Both the position numbers and the translations under genes were made by a program. Below are positions 35,692-48,146 of a stretch of 64,000 bases of DNA, one piece after another. Each line of letters opens with the position of its first letter. Position 1 is the stretch's first letter. The stretch covers positions 1,637,857 through 1,701,856 of the forward strand of contig NC_049983.1 of NCBI RefSeq assembly GCF_000003815.2, in the 5' to 3' direction. This DNA is from Branchiostoma floridae. Its lineage: Eukaryota; Chordata; Leptocardii; Amphioxiformes; Branchiostomatidae. The notes below the pieces were generated by a model. The model did no database searches and was not told the origin of the DNA. It worked only from the letters and a program-made list of their open reading frames with translations.

Positions 35692-37139
35692 GTAAGAACG
35701 AGATATGCATACAACATGACTGCATTATTGTGAACTATAGGGGGTAGAGGTTCTTTTCATGGTATGTGGGCAACATCATGCAGAATTGTAAGTCTTTTCG
35801 GGGTGACGAAAATGAGTGTGGGGAGGGGGGCGTCTTTACCTTCACATGAACAAAGGAAATTCAAAGCATAATTGTTTTGCCCCATTTCATCTGCCCCTAC
35901 TTCCTCTCTATCTACTCCAAACAAATAATGAACGGCCCGGTTGCTGTCACCATGGTTACTTGGGTCGTAACAGTCACTCTGTGCTGTTCGGTTACAGATG
36001 AACTTTAAATTGCACGACATTTGTACATGGTACAATGTATGGCAACGACTATTACACAAAGTACACATGGCAAGTATCAGGACAAAGCTCATGGGGCTAG
36101 ATTATGTTTGTGTTAGACTAAACGGGTCTCGCTTAAAACGGCTAGTCTACCCGATCAGGTGAATCTACTCAAGATGCCACTGGGGTCATTTAGTTCTTTG
36201 GGAGAGTATACTGTAAAATGGGTAGAACTTTTACGACGGGTGATTTGCTGTGAGCTGTTGGCAATCACAAAGGACATGGGGCTAAAATGACAGAGCTGTA
36301 GATTTTGTGACGGTAGAAAAAAAAAAAAAAACTTCTTCTAAATAGATTGTTATCGGTATCATCTTTATAACTTCCTGTCACTGTATAGTGAACGTGGCTA
36401 GTATATCAGAGCAAGGACTTGATTAGAGACAGATGTATTTTGTAATTGCAAAACACAAGAAACAGAAAAAAGAAAACAACACCTATTCGTAAATAGATTT
36501 TTTAAGGTTTGTACTCTAAAAGAACCCCATAAATTCAGATAATGTAAACCACCAGTGCTGAGTGACATATATATGGTTCTTCCGAAAGAGTCAAATTTTT
36601 AAGGGGGGGTCCATTTTAGAGTGGGATGATTTTTTTTGGGGGGGGGGGATGCATAAATTAATTACTGCGAAAGATTTATATTGAACAGCTCACATTTTTG
36701 CATAGGGATGAAGATGGATTGAAATCTGATGTCTTTGCTCCCGATCAAATGTCGGCCTCTAGTTCATGTCACTGTAAAGTATATTGAAAACATATCTATT
36801 GGGAAATATATGCTTTGTGATTGAAAAGAAAAACAAAAGACTAAAGAACACATAACCGTAAATACCTTGTTAGGTATGACCATGAAAATATTAACATTCT
36901 TCTTCTTCTTCCGGTACTGTCCAACTGCTAAGGGATTGGCAATAATTTACATCTGTCGGGTCAAAGGTCGCCACTATTCAGTAGGCTAGAAAGAAGAGAG
37001 AGTACAGGCAACCTTTGAGGTGAAAGTGGCCAAGGACGGAGACTGGATGGTGTCTTTGGGCAGGGTGTTCGCTTGCTAGAATCTAGTTTTAATTGGTCCA
37101 TTTCGTCCTTTCTAATATTTTTTTTTTAAATTTCATTAG

Positions 37140-38247
37140 GTTCGACATGGCAGAGGAAGGTAATGAGTCTCCTACTACTGTTCCTCAGAACTTCTGTAAT
37201 GAATCTCCTACTGGACTATTATGTGGCATGGATGCAAGGAAAACCAAAGAACAGCCAATGTCGAGCAAAACCAGTTTGGTCAGTCAACCGAAAGCAAACA
37301 CTGGAGATAAGCCCTACATGTGTGGGGAGTGTGGGTACAGGGCAGATTATAAGTCTACCCTATCCCGACATATGAGAACCCATACAGGTGAAAAGCCCTA
37401 CAAGTGTGACCAGTGTGACTATTCTGCTACAATTAAGTCCAGCTTGGATAAACATCTAGCCAATCACAGTGGTGACAAACCCTACATGTGTGGGGAGTGT
37501 GGGTACAGAGCAACTCAGAAGTCATACTTATCCCAACATATGAGGACTCACACGGGTGAAAAACCCTTCAAGTGTGACCATTGTGACTATTCTGCTGCAG
37601 TGAAATCCTCTTTGGATGGGCATCTAGCAAACCACACTGGTGATAAGCCTTACATGTGTGGGGAGTGTGGATACAGGACAGTTCGGAAATCTCACTTATC
37701 CCAGCATATGCGAACTCATACTGGAGAAAAACCCTACAAGTGTAACCAGTGTGCCTATTCTGCAGCACACAAAATAAGTTTGGACCAACATCTAGCCAAA
37801 CACACTGGTGATCAGCCCTACATGTGTGGGGAGTGTGGTTACAGGACAGCTCGGAGATCTAGTTTATCTCAACATATGAGAACTCATACTGCTGACAAAC
37901 TCTACAAGTGTGACAAGTGTGACTATTCTGCTGCACAGAAGTTCACCTTGAACCAACATCTAGCTAAACACACTGGTGATAAGCCCTACATGTGTGGGGA
38001 GTGTGGGTACAGGACATCTTACAAGTCCAACTTATCCCAGCATATGAGAACTCATGCAAGTGACAAACCCTACAAGTGTGACCAGTGTGACTATTCTGCT
38101 GCACAGAAATCCAAGTTGACCCACCATCTAGCCAAACACACTGGTGATATGCCCTACATGTGTGAGGAGTGTGCATACAGCACAGCACAGAAGTGTCACT
38201 TAATCCGACATATGAGAACTCATACTGGAGAGAACCCCTACAAGTAG
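37140..38247 (+). CDS. C2H2 zinc-finger protein, 11 fingers, shortened C-terminus (CDS from ATG at 37147)
   Basis: Acceptor ttcattag/GTTCGACATGG; start at 37147 (MAEEGNESPTTVPQNF). 366 residues: a leader of about 54 residues, then eleven canonical fingers in strict A/B alternation. Type B fingers are followed by TGDKP/TGDQP rather than TGEKP. The stop follows directly on ENPYK, before the next finger. The DNA there reads tacaagtag-tacaagtgt, so a 9-bp duplication has made a stop, and finger-like sequence goes on beyond it for about 100 bp. The gene belongs to the duplicated block that also carries the gene at 48154. Probably still functional with eleven fingers. Confidence 0.87.
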
Positions 38248-39005
38248 TACAAGTGTGACCAGTGTGACTACTCTACAGCACAAAATTCCACTTTGGACAA
38301 GCACTATAAAGCACTCCGGTGAAAACCCTTACATATTTGAAATTGAGGAATGCGATTCAGGGCATATAAACAAACCCATTCATCCAAGCATTTAGTGTTG
38401 AATGCCATATAGCTGCAAAAAAATTCACAAACCTATGCGAAACTCTTGTAGAGATGGCAAACTCTTCAACTGACGTTATTATTCGACAACGTCCCATGTG
38501 ATTGAACATGGCAAGAAGACTTTCGCCGTCGTTTCTTGTAAATTCATCATATCACCTTATGATTGAAATGTACTTCTATTAGTTACTGAATGAAGGAGAC
38601 CGTTATTGTAGATTTCTGCTCTCACAAGCTTTGTACAGGCCAGGATGATAAAGTTCTCCGAACAATGTAAATGCAGGTACTAGTCCTATTGTACTGTGAT
38701 GTAAATATTCAGTGCCTATCAATTTTCCCAAGCTTTTGTCACCTTACCGATCAACAAAAATCAATCTTCTTGCTTAAGTCGTCCAACCCCTTTATATATG
38801 AAAATGTTGGACAGTTCATTACGGAAAAGAAGTCAAACCCATCAAATAGCTTAAGTAGAAATAGATTTAGATTAGTCGTTATTTCCTTTGGATTATCCAT
38901 GAGTATCATTTTCCTTCTTCGTTAAGTATGTCTATGTATACCACTACTACTTAATTTAATCTGTATGCAATTAGCCCTCAGGCATGAATTTGCAATAAAT
39001 ATCTC
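38248..39005 (+). other. Relic fingers, 3' UTR and poly(A) site
   Basis: About 38248-38330 is a finger ([16 protein letters not shown]) cut off by the stop, then decayed sequence. The AATAAA near 38988 lies in a segment shared with 27083-27117. Confidence 0.55.
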
Positions 39006-39104
39006 TTATTAATATTAATATAGGGGAAATACGGCAGTGTTCAGAGTGTAGCAATGCCATGCATATACAGATGAAATAAAATAGGGGGAAATTTATTGAT
39101 ATCA

Positions 39105-39660
39105 CGATCCAAACTATCGGATTACTACATTTTGGCTTACGATCTAAAATTTGGGATCATCATCAAAAAATGGAGTACACGATCCAAAATTTGGAATTAC
39201 AACCCAAAATGTGGGCACAGGATCCGAAATTTAGAATTGCAACATAAAGTTTAGGAACTCGATCAGAAATTTGAATTACAACACAAAATTTAGGAACACG
39301 ATCCGAAATTTGGAATTACACAATCCAAAACTTGAGATTAGAAAGCGAATTTAGCAACGCGAGCGACAAATGGTTTGTGCCAACTGAACCAATCATAAAT
39401 CATCATTAACATAATGTTAACAGTATTACATGTATAGTGTATTACATATGCGTATGTTACAATCCGTTTGAAGAAAAACGACCAGATACGAGTCACGTTA
39501 AAACGCCATGCAGTCCGCCACTAGAAATCCAAGTCTTCGGGAGCGGTATCGCATCGAGTCACATCTTCAGGAATGAATAGCGTCTTGAGTCACATCTTCA
39601 GACAGGAAGAGGGAACGTCTCGAGTCACATCTTCAGCAAGCGGTAGCGTCTTGTCTGACC
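39105..39660. repeat. Two short tandem repeats
   Basis: About 39105-39340: units of about 38 bp built on ACACGATCCGAAATTTGGAA. About 39553-39655: GAGTCACATCTTCAG recurs three times at irregular spacing. Non-coding. Confidence 0.6.
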
Positions 39661-40429
39661 AAGTTGGTTCCTTCCAAAAGACTCAATGCTGATTTCATAT
39701 CTGATTTTTTTTGGGGGGGGGGGGAGTGAGTGAGTTATGGGTTGTCACTTGATATCATAATGGCTCTTGAGATAAAGGTTCCTGTTAACCGTATTTTCAT
39801 TAAGTAAGAGAAACGAAACTTAGTGCACATCTTAGTCAATGAACACTTTTTAATTGTGGTAAGTTTCTCTTGGTTTGGGTAAGGTAGTCAACAGAAATCT
39901 TTAATCAACACATTACACATTCGGCAATGAATCCAACTGTCTCTAATATCACACCTTATTCAGTCTTTGCAGGTGTAAAATAGGAACTGTTAGAATTCCA
40001 AAAATAAAAATGGACATGTAACCTATGGAGACAAATACCATTATTCAGGCGCAGATTCAGGTCCCTGCATTGATTGCAATTGGGTCAGATCTACATGAAT
40101 AGATTTTACAACGGACTTTAAAGGCTGCTGTCATTTCTTTTTACTCAAGAAAAAACAATTACATTTGTACAAATGCAAAATAAAAATAAACGTACAAAAA
40201 CAATAATCTACATAAAAACCAGAGAAACAGATAATGTCAGGAAAAAATTTTATCTTGAAATCAACCCAGTCGAATAAAAAACTTTGGACAAAAATTAATA
40301 TATTTTAACCTCAAAAAGATATATGGCGTTCTTTACCTTTGTGCCAAATTTCAACTCATTTGAAAAAAAATTGCCGTGCAAAACAAACTTATTTACTTTA
40401 TGACCCATCGTTTGGTATGATATGAGACA
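39661..40429. other. Gene-free stretch
   Basis: AT-rich; a G run near 39713. Nothing recognised. Confidence 0.4.
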
Positions 40430-40828
40430 AAGTCATGGCTTTATAATATGACATAAGACAATATCATAGCTTTGGAGACAAAGTCATAATTTTGTGATGT
40501 GATAGGGGAAATATCGTGGGTTTGTAATATGAGAGGAGACAATGACATGGTTTTGTGATATGATAACAGACACGAATGACATGGTTTTGTAATATGATAC
40601 GAGAAAGCAGTCATGGTTTTTGTAATATGATGAGGCAAAGTCATGCCTTTGTAAATTATATTTAGAATTTGGTCATTTAGTTTCGGGGGATAAGTGTACA
40701 TAGTCAACAGCAATTTATTTCATTTTATCTTCGACACTGTATAGCTTGTTTTCATTTAGTAATGGTTTCGTAATATTTTATGAGGTAAAGTCATAGTTTT
40801 GTAATATGACAGGAGACAAAGTCATGGT
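40430..40828 (+). repeat. About 37-bp tandem repeat (interrupted by the next element)
   Basis: Variants of GACAAAGTCATGGTTTTGTAATATGATA repeated about ten times. The array resumes at 44604, on the far side of the 40829-44603 element. Confidence 0.75.
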
Positions 40829-41229
40829 CACAGCACGAAAACGAATATTTAAGCATACTTTCCGAGATACTTAAATGTAGCCTAAAGGTGGGAAAATATT
40901 TCCGCAGAGTTTACGGTATCGTAAAGACAACGGAAACCATGGTTTTACATTTCCGTAACCTTTCCGTATTCGTTAAGGCAGATTAAATACATGTAATATC
41001 TTTACATAACCTTTAAGCATCCTTATATGTGCCGTATATGAAACGGGTATTGCTTATGTACAGAAAACATCTACAGGCTTTGAACCGACCATACGTTCAC
41101 ATACAATCAGTTGACCTTCGCCTTTTTTTATTTTCGTGGTTCTCTAAGGTGGAAATTACCAATAGGAGATGATATCTTTTCATTGCCCTTCCGTTACAAT
41201 TGATCTCATTTACATACTCTTATTAGTAT

Positions 41230-42720
41230 AGGTCTATGGAGACCTCCCCCTTTTATGTATAGGTGCAAAAAAAGATGTCAGAATGGTAGCGTTTATTTTT
41301 AAGAAGAGGCATTGCTTTTACCAAATTAAGAGTATTTTCCGCTCAATATACCACATGCGCCGTTCAATAAAGCAGCGGCTTCAAATGAATAGCTCCTGCT
41401 GTGTTTGCGTGTTAAGTTTAACCAAGAAAAGAAAATCTCCTCCTGTGTGAAAGCTACATATAACAGATACAATCTTTCCGATGTCTTTCCGTTACATTTG
41501 AGCTGACTTTACATAAAAGGGGGGAGGTTTAAGCAAACCTCCCCCCTTTTATGTATAGGTGGAAAAAAGATGTCGGAAAGGTAGCGTTAATCATTACTTG
41601 AAGAAGAGGCACTACTTTTACCAAATTAAGAGTATTTTCCGCTCAATATGCCACATGCGTCGTTCACTAAAGCAGTGGCTTCAAATGAAGAGCTCCTGCT
41701 GTGTTTGCGTGTTAAGTTTAACCAAGAAAAGTAAATATCCTGTGTGAAAGCTACATATAACAGATACAATCTTTCCGATATCTTTCCGTTACATTTGAGC
41801 TGACTTTACATAAAAGGGGGGAGGTTTAAGCAAACCTCCCCCCTTTTATGTATAGGTGGAAAAAAGGTGTCGGAAAGGTAGCGTTAATCATTATTTGAAG
41901 AAGAGGCATTGCTTTTACCAAATTAAGAGTATTTTCCGCTCAATATAGTACATGCGCCGTCCACTAAAGCAGCAGCTTCAAATGAATAGCTCCTGCTGTG
42001 TTAGCGTGTTAAGTTTAACAAAGAAAAGCAAATCTCGTCCTATGTGAATGCTACATATAAAAGATACAATCTTTCCGATGTCTTTCCGTTACATTTGAGC
42101 TGAGGTGGAAAAAAGATGTCGGAAAGGTAGCGTTAATCATTATTTGAAGAAGAGGCATTATTTTCCGCTCAATATACCACATGCGCCCTCACTAACGCAG
42201 CGGCTTCGCCTGAATAGCCCCTGCTGTGTTAACGTGTTGAGTTTAACCAAGATAAGCAACATTTACTCCTGGTTAAAACTTACATATAGCAGATACATTT
42301 TTTGGAATGTATAGGTGCAAAAAAGATGTCGGAAAGGTAGCGTTAATTATTATTCTTAAAAGAGGCATTGCTTTTACCAAATTACAAGTATTTTCCGCTC
42401 AATATACCACATGCGCCGTTCACTAAAGTAGCGACCTTGCCTGAATAACTCATTCTGTGTTAGCGTGTTTGACGAAACCAGGAAAATCAAAATATCCTCA
42501 TGGGTGAAACATAAATATAACATATGGTATCTTTCCAATGTCTTTACGTTACCATTGAGCTCACTTTACACAAAAAGATGCTATGTACAGGTGCAAGAAA
42601 GATGTCGGAAAGGTAGCGTTTATTTTTTCCAGTAGTATCGTATGTTACCGATATCGTTCCGTTACCTTTGCCTTTGAGCTTACTTTTCAGAAAACTCTCT
42701 GAACTTTTTTTACAGAGGTG
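41230..42720 (+). repeat. About 295-bp tandem repeat with perfect palindromes
   Basis: Roughly five diverging copies sharing GATGTCGGAAAGGTAGCGTT, ACCAAATTAAGAGTATTTTCC and GCTCCTGCTGTGTT. Two copies contain a palindrome with 20-bp perfect arms and a 4-nt loop (41511-41554 and 41808-41851; arm AAAAGGGGGGAGGTTT). Confidence 0.8.
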
Positions 42721-42832
42721 GAGATCGATAGTTACAGAAAAAGATGTTGGAGAGGTAGCGTTGAAAGCAAGGAAATTAAATATTTAACCTCCTTGTTGAA
42801 AGGAAACAACAGTCGCCGGGAGCACTGCGTAC

Positions 42833-43123
42833 ATGCCCCCGAAGATTGGTGGTCATAATTACGGCGTGTTCCCGTTCAGGGTAAGAGGACTAGTACTGGG
42901 CGGCCTGTCCAGTATGTCGCTCGCGGGTGGCTGTGCCTTGCTTGCAGCTTGGCATCCCGACGACATAGCGTCCTCACTACCCGATAACGTATCATGGGAA
43001 TATAGCGGGTTTGCTGTTTATATAATTTTCCAAAAAAACTTTCTTATCATCTGGAAGAACATTTATTATCTACAAGCAATAATCACGTTCTCCCAGAAAG
43101 GCTGGTATTTTCTAGTGTGGTAA
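42833..43123 (+). CDS. Small open frame in the middle of the 3.8-kb element, unknown
   Basis: 96 codons beginning MPPKIGGHNYGVFPFR; the N-terminal half is hydrophobic (LVLGGLSSMSLAGGCALLAA) and a donor-like gtaaga occurs early. I recognise no family. It may be a captured host fragment or chance. A second open frame, 43268-43588, is equally anonymous. Confidence 0.2.
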   Translation: MPPKIGGHNYGVFPFRVRGLVLGGLSSMSLAGGCALLAAWHPDDIASSLPDNVSWEYSGFAVYIIFQKNFLIIWKNIYYLQAIITFSQKGWYFLVW

Positions 43124-44603
43124 CAGCTGTGTTTAGCTTAACCTTGGCTAAACAGCGTACAAAGGGGATGGTGTTTTTCAAATTCAAATTTATGCGCCGT
43201 CAACTATGAATAACGAACAACGCGGCATTGAATTTCTAATTAGCAGCTGCCAGAAGAGGCCAGTCATGTGATAGGGCGTTATCCAATGACAGACAAAGGT
43301 GGGTTTTTTAAACCTAACGAATATGCCATAATTTATAGAAGAAACCAGTTTGCAGGGCGTCTGTTTCGGGACAAGTCAAGAAGGAGCCTTGGACCCGTTT
43401 CAACACACGGATTATCGGCGTGGCTTTGCCGCAAATGGATTCCAACGGAACTACAGGACGGAACGGACATAACCATAACCGGACATAACCATAACCGACA
43501 CTCACGGCTTGCCGGAAACGGAGTACGTATGTTGGAGAGTCTTCAACGGGGCACAACTCAGGGTGAATTCAAGACTGTGTCGTCTTGACCAGCATAAGCT
43601 GGTGAGACATGGAGAGCACGGCCTGTTCATCACAAAACAGTACCCGTCTTCGGGAATCTCAGCGGATTTTTTTTCTAATGTGATGGCCAGATGGAACTAT
43701 GTTGCTTGAAATGACGTCTTTCCAGGCGTATCGCCCGACACTGGACTCCAAATTGTGGACTTAAATGTAGCGGAGATTCGTGCATGGATATTGTACACCG
43801 ATTGTTCCCTCGGTCGACCAATCCAAGTCCACAATTAGAATCACAAGATAGTTTAGACGGCGAAGCCATAGATACCGGTGTAGGTATGATTCACACCAAA
43901 TAAGACACGCATACCCGATGCAAAAGTTCCAATTTAAGCCACACAAAACACATAAAGCCTACCTAAAGATGCGGAAAGGTTTAAACTTACGCCGCCTTTA
44001 CTAAAAATAAATGACAACTATAGTCCAAGGAAAGATCACGGAAAGCGTTCGGATAAGTACGTTTCTGCACTTCTTCACGTGCCTTTCAGGGTGTGTAAAC
44101 GACACATAAACGTGGGGAAATCGTGACGGAAATCGACTGTAAATGTGGTCAAAAGATCACGGAAAGGTCTTAAGAAACGCGTGCTTTCCGCCCGTATATG
44201 TTACGAAAAACTGTCATTAACGACGCCTTTAAGCGTCTAATAGTTGCGGAAAGGCACGTGAAGGAGTGCCGAAACGTACATATAAGTGCATTAAAGGGAA
44301 TCTTTACGTTCACGGATAGATGTCGTTAAGTTGCGGAAAGGGTGCAGAAAGGTCTTAATAAACGCGTGCTTTCCGCCCGTATAGGTTACGAAAAACTGTC
44401 ATTAACGACGCCTTTAAGCGTCTAATAATTGCGGAAAGGCACGTGAAGGAGTGCCGAAACGCACATTTAAGTGCCAACGTAAAGGTAACATTAAAGAGAA
44501 CCTTTACGTTCACGGATAGATGTCGTTAAGTTGCGGAAAGGGTGCAGAAACGTCGCGTTTACGTTGAGTTTAAGCTTGCTTAAATACCAGATTTCGTGCT
44601 GTG

Positions 44604-44935
44604 GGTTTTGTAATATGATAGGAGACTGTCTTGTTCTGTGATATGATCGAACGCATAATTATGGTATTATGATAGAAACAAAGTCGTGGCTTTTTTCTAA
44701 GAGAGGTTCTGTGATATAATCGAACGCATAATTATGGTATTATGATAGAAACAAAGTCGTGGCTTTGTTCTAAGAGAGGTTCTGTGATATGATCGAACGC
44801 ATAATTATGGTATTATGATAGAAACAAAGTCGTGGCTTTGTTCTAAGAGAGTAGTTAAAGTCGTGGTTTTGTAATGTGATAGGAGTCAACATCATGCTTT
44901 TGTAATACGATATGAGAATTTAGTGTCACTTGATA
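44604..44935 (+). repeat. Resumed tandem repeat, plus a 73-bp repeat
   Basis: Continuation of the array left at 40828. Inside it, CGAACGCATAATTATGG recurs at 44648, 44721 and 44794, a 73-bp period with three near-identical units. Confidence 0.75.
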
Positions 44936-45840
44936 AGTGAAGTCAATTTTGAAAATCTTCGATTTGTTAAGTTTTTAAGTTTTTATTCACCAAGAAAGAA
45001 AATGAGAACAAAGGACTGTTGGTGGCGATTATGAAGGCATCTCCTTCGCCAGGCGGCGTTAATGGGAGACGATGAGGAATAACAATGGATATCAGCCTTC
45101 TCGTGACTCTGTCCAAAGTACGCTCCGTATTGAAATTAGGCCGAACCGACTTTATCTCATGAATGGCATCCTCAGGACACCCCAAAACTAATGCGTGAGG
45201 GCGAAAAAAGAAAAATCCAGCAAAAATAAAAACATGCTACTAAACCACAGTACTTAACATCCTGTCCATTCTTTCCTAGGCTTAGATTGTCTTATATTCA
45301 CCACCAGTAAGACTGTAAGAGACAATCGTCGCCATCTGAATGACATGTTGTATTGCCATTCTTGTTTAAAGAGGGAACAAGGCCTAGGGCGCTGTAACCC
45401 AATGCCCAGACAGTGCCCCCCCCCCTTTCCTGGCGAGCAGCTTCTCTTGTAAGCATGAAATTCTGATTGCTATTAAGTGATATGTGGCCACATTATATTT
45501 TTTTCTTATTTTGGATAACAGGCTAGGCAAAAATTAATGCGCGCGCGGATTTTATCCATAAAATTGAGTAACTGTGGTCTGATCGAGGATAAGTCAGTAG
45601 CTTTTATTTATATTCAAATGAAAGAAGAAGGGTGCAATATTTCTTCCTCTGTACACAACAAGCGTCACTTTTATGCTCCAGCCCGGGCCAATTGCAATTT
45701 TTTTCTAAACAAAAACAAAGATTATAAAATCAAGGAAATGGTGACAAGACGCTCTTCACCACTTTTTACTCTCATCACAGGATCAAGTTGCGTGTCACAT
45801 TTATACCATATTTAGACATGTAAAGAAGAAGTCATATATA
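44936..45840. other. Gene-free stretch
   Basis: A 72-codon minus-strand frame (44967-45185) has no recognisable domain. About 45530-45590 resembles 27675-27740. A C run lies near 45417. Confidence 0.35.
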
Positions 45841-46467
45841 GTCAAACGCACTTTTGAGGTTCTCCACTTCTAAGTCCAATAACTCTTGAACGACGTGCCG
45901 TAGGGCCACTAAATTTTCAGGACATGATATCGACATGATATCTAAATAGTATTTGACGTTTGACGTTACGTTGACGTAAGATGACGTAATTATGACGTCA
46001 TCAATTTGATTATATTGGCCGGACCCATGAAAAAGGGTATTCTCAGAAAACTTCAAGTTATACTACAAGTGCAGATAACAGAATAAAAATGTTCATTACG
46101 ACTTGTATTGCCAATAGCAACATGGATGACGTCATAATGACGTCATGCACATCTAAGATACGAGTTAGGCTCCGCCATATTATATCCACCACCTTGAATT
46201 TTTAAAACTCCTTTTTTTGCAACAAATAATCACAAAGGGCAATAGAAATAGACTAAGTTCATTCATTTATACGGTTTTTGATGAAAAAATACCAGGTAGT
46301 TACAAATTTTATGGGATGATTAGCTTGTTATTCTTGATCTGGCCATACGGTCCGCCATCTTGGATTTTGGGCTGATGACGTCATCAAAGTAGCATAATTT
46401 ATGCATATATAATTATGAAAGATATGCTAAATAATATAAGTTTTTATTTATGTAACAAAATAGCAGT
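45841..46467 (-). mobile_element. Truncated TTAA-family MITE, inverted
   Basis: Reverse complement of about 7440-7945 in the lectin-intron copy (GGCCGGACCCATGAAAAAGGG, GCCATATTATATCCACC, GTCCGCCATCTTGG). It ends abruptly at 46467, where the duplicated zinc-finger block begins. Confidence 0.7.
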
Positions 46468-46739
46468 AATTCCTAACATATTGTCTGAAATTCCTAACAT
46501 ATCGGTCGAATTCAATGTTCTTGTCCACCCCTGGGTCGCGGTTAAAAGTAGCAGAAAACAGTTTTTCGCCCCAAAGGGAGGAAGTTCAGGGTAGAGTTTA
46601 CAAGATATGTGAAAATGAGTTTAAGTTCGTCTGCTCGTTCTCCTATTAAAAAAAAACAACTTTTATTTCAAGGTGTTATGCCACCTTAAAGAGTAGCAAC
46701 TCTGAAGTGTAGGCGGAACACGCGCTACACACTAAATTT

Positions 46740-46860
46740 GTATAACCAGGTATGAAATTGACCTTTCACCCAACAGTGTCAGTCACCTTTCACCTTTTAC
46801 AGCTCCAGACAGACGCTTGCAGGAGGATTGTGTGCAGGTGATAATCATCACTGGAAGCAG
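46740..46860 (+). other. Non-coding leader exon of the zinc-finger gene at 48154; 5' end approximate
   Basis: Ends CACTGGAAGCAG/gtaagaacg, the counterpart of the exon ending at 35691. Confidence 0.55.
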
Positions 46861-48146
46861 GTAAGAACGAGATGTGCATACAGCATGACTGCATTATTGT
46901 GAACTATAGGGGGTAGAGGTTCTTTTCATGGTATGTGGGCAACATCATGCAGAATTGTAAGTCTATTCGGGGTGACGAAAATGGGTGTGGGGAGGGGGGC
47001 ATCTTTACCTTCACAGGAACAAAGGAAATTCAAAGCATAATAATTAAAAATTTGTTTTGCCCCGTTTCATCTGCCCCTACTTCCTCTTTATCTACTCCAA
47101 ACAAATAAAGAACTGGCCAGTCACTGTCACCATGGTTACTGGGGTCGTAACAGTCACTCTGCTCTGTGGTGTTCGGTTACAGATGAACTTTAAATTGAAC
47201 GACATTTGTACATGGTACAATGTATGGCAACGACTATTACACAAAGTACACGTGGCAAGTATCAGGACAAAGCTCATGGGGCTAGATTATGTTTGTGTTA
47301 GACTAAACGGGTCTCGCTTAAAACGGCTAGTCTACCCGATCAGGTGACCGATAAATCTACTCAAGATGCCACTGGGGTCATTTAGTTCTTTGGGAGAGTC
47401 TACTGTAAAATGGGTAGAACTTTTATGACGGGTGATTTGCTGTGAGCTGTTGGCAATCACAAAGGACTTGGGGCTAAAATGACAAAGCTGTAAATTTTGT
47501 GACGGTAGAAAAAAAAACTTCTTCTAAATAGATTGTTATTGTTATCATCTTTATAACTTCCTGTCACTGTATAGTGAACGTGGCTACTAGTAGTATATTA
47601 GAAACATATATATTTTGTAATTGCAAAACACAAGAAACAGAAAAAGAAAACAACACCTATTCGTAAATAGTTTTTTTTAAGGCTAGATCATGTTAAAGAC
47701 CAGGTTTGTACTCTAAAAACACCCCATTTATTCAGATAACGTAAACCACCAGAGCTGAGTGACATACTAGTGTATATGGTTGTTCCGAAAGAGTCCAATT
47801 TTTTAGGGGGGGGGGTCCATTTTAGAGTGGGATGATGTTGTTTTTGTTGAACAGCTCACATTTTTGCATAGGGATGAAGATGGATTGAAATCTGATGTCT
47901 TTGCTTCCGATCAAATGTCGGCCCTTTTTTATCACTTCATGTCACTGTAAAGTATATTAAAAACATATCTATTGGGCAATATATGCTTTGTGATCGAAAA
48001 GAAAAACAAAAACTAAAGAACTCATAACCGTAAATGCCTTGTTAGGCTAGACCATGAAAAGTAAACGTTATTTGTTTGCTTGCTAGAATCTAGTTTGAAT
48101 TGGTGTATCTCGTCTTTTCTAATACATTTTTTTTTTATTCTATAAG

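Larger units (their letters stand above)
40829..44603. mobile_element. DNA transposon-like element, 3.8 kb, 3-bp target duplication
   Basis: Ends CACAGCACGAAA and its inverse, with further pairing over about 35 bp (ATTTAAGCA..CTT), flanked by GGT at 40826-40828 and 44604-44606. Excision with one GGT rebuilds the interrupted repeat unit CATGGTTTTGTAATATG. A CAC terminus with a 3-bp duplication would fit EnSpm/CACTA, but the family is not certain. The interior is mostly tandem repeats (about 295 bp at 41230-42720; about 185 bp at 44170-44550) plus a less repetitive middle (42780-43960). No transposase recognised. Confidence 0.65.

Noticed and set aside
35757-36092. Minus-strand frame MSFVLILAMCTLCNS, also present at 47092-47277
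   Set aside because: Present twice only because the intron is duplicated. The second copy is shorter and no family is recognised.
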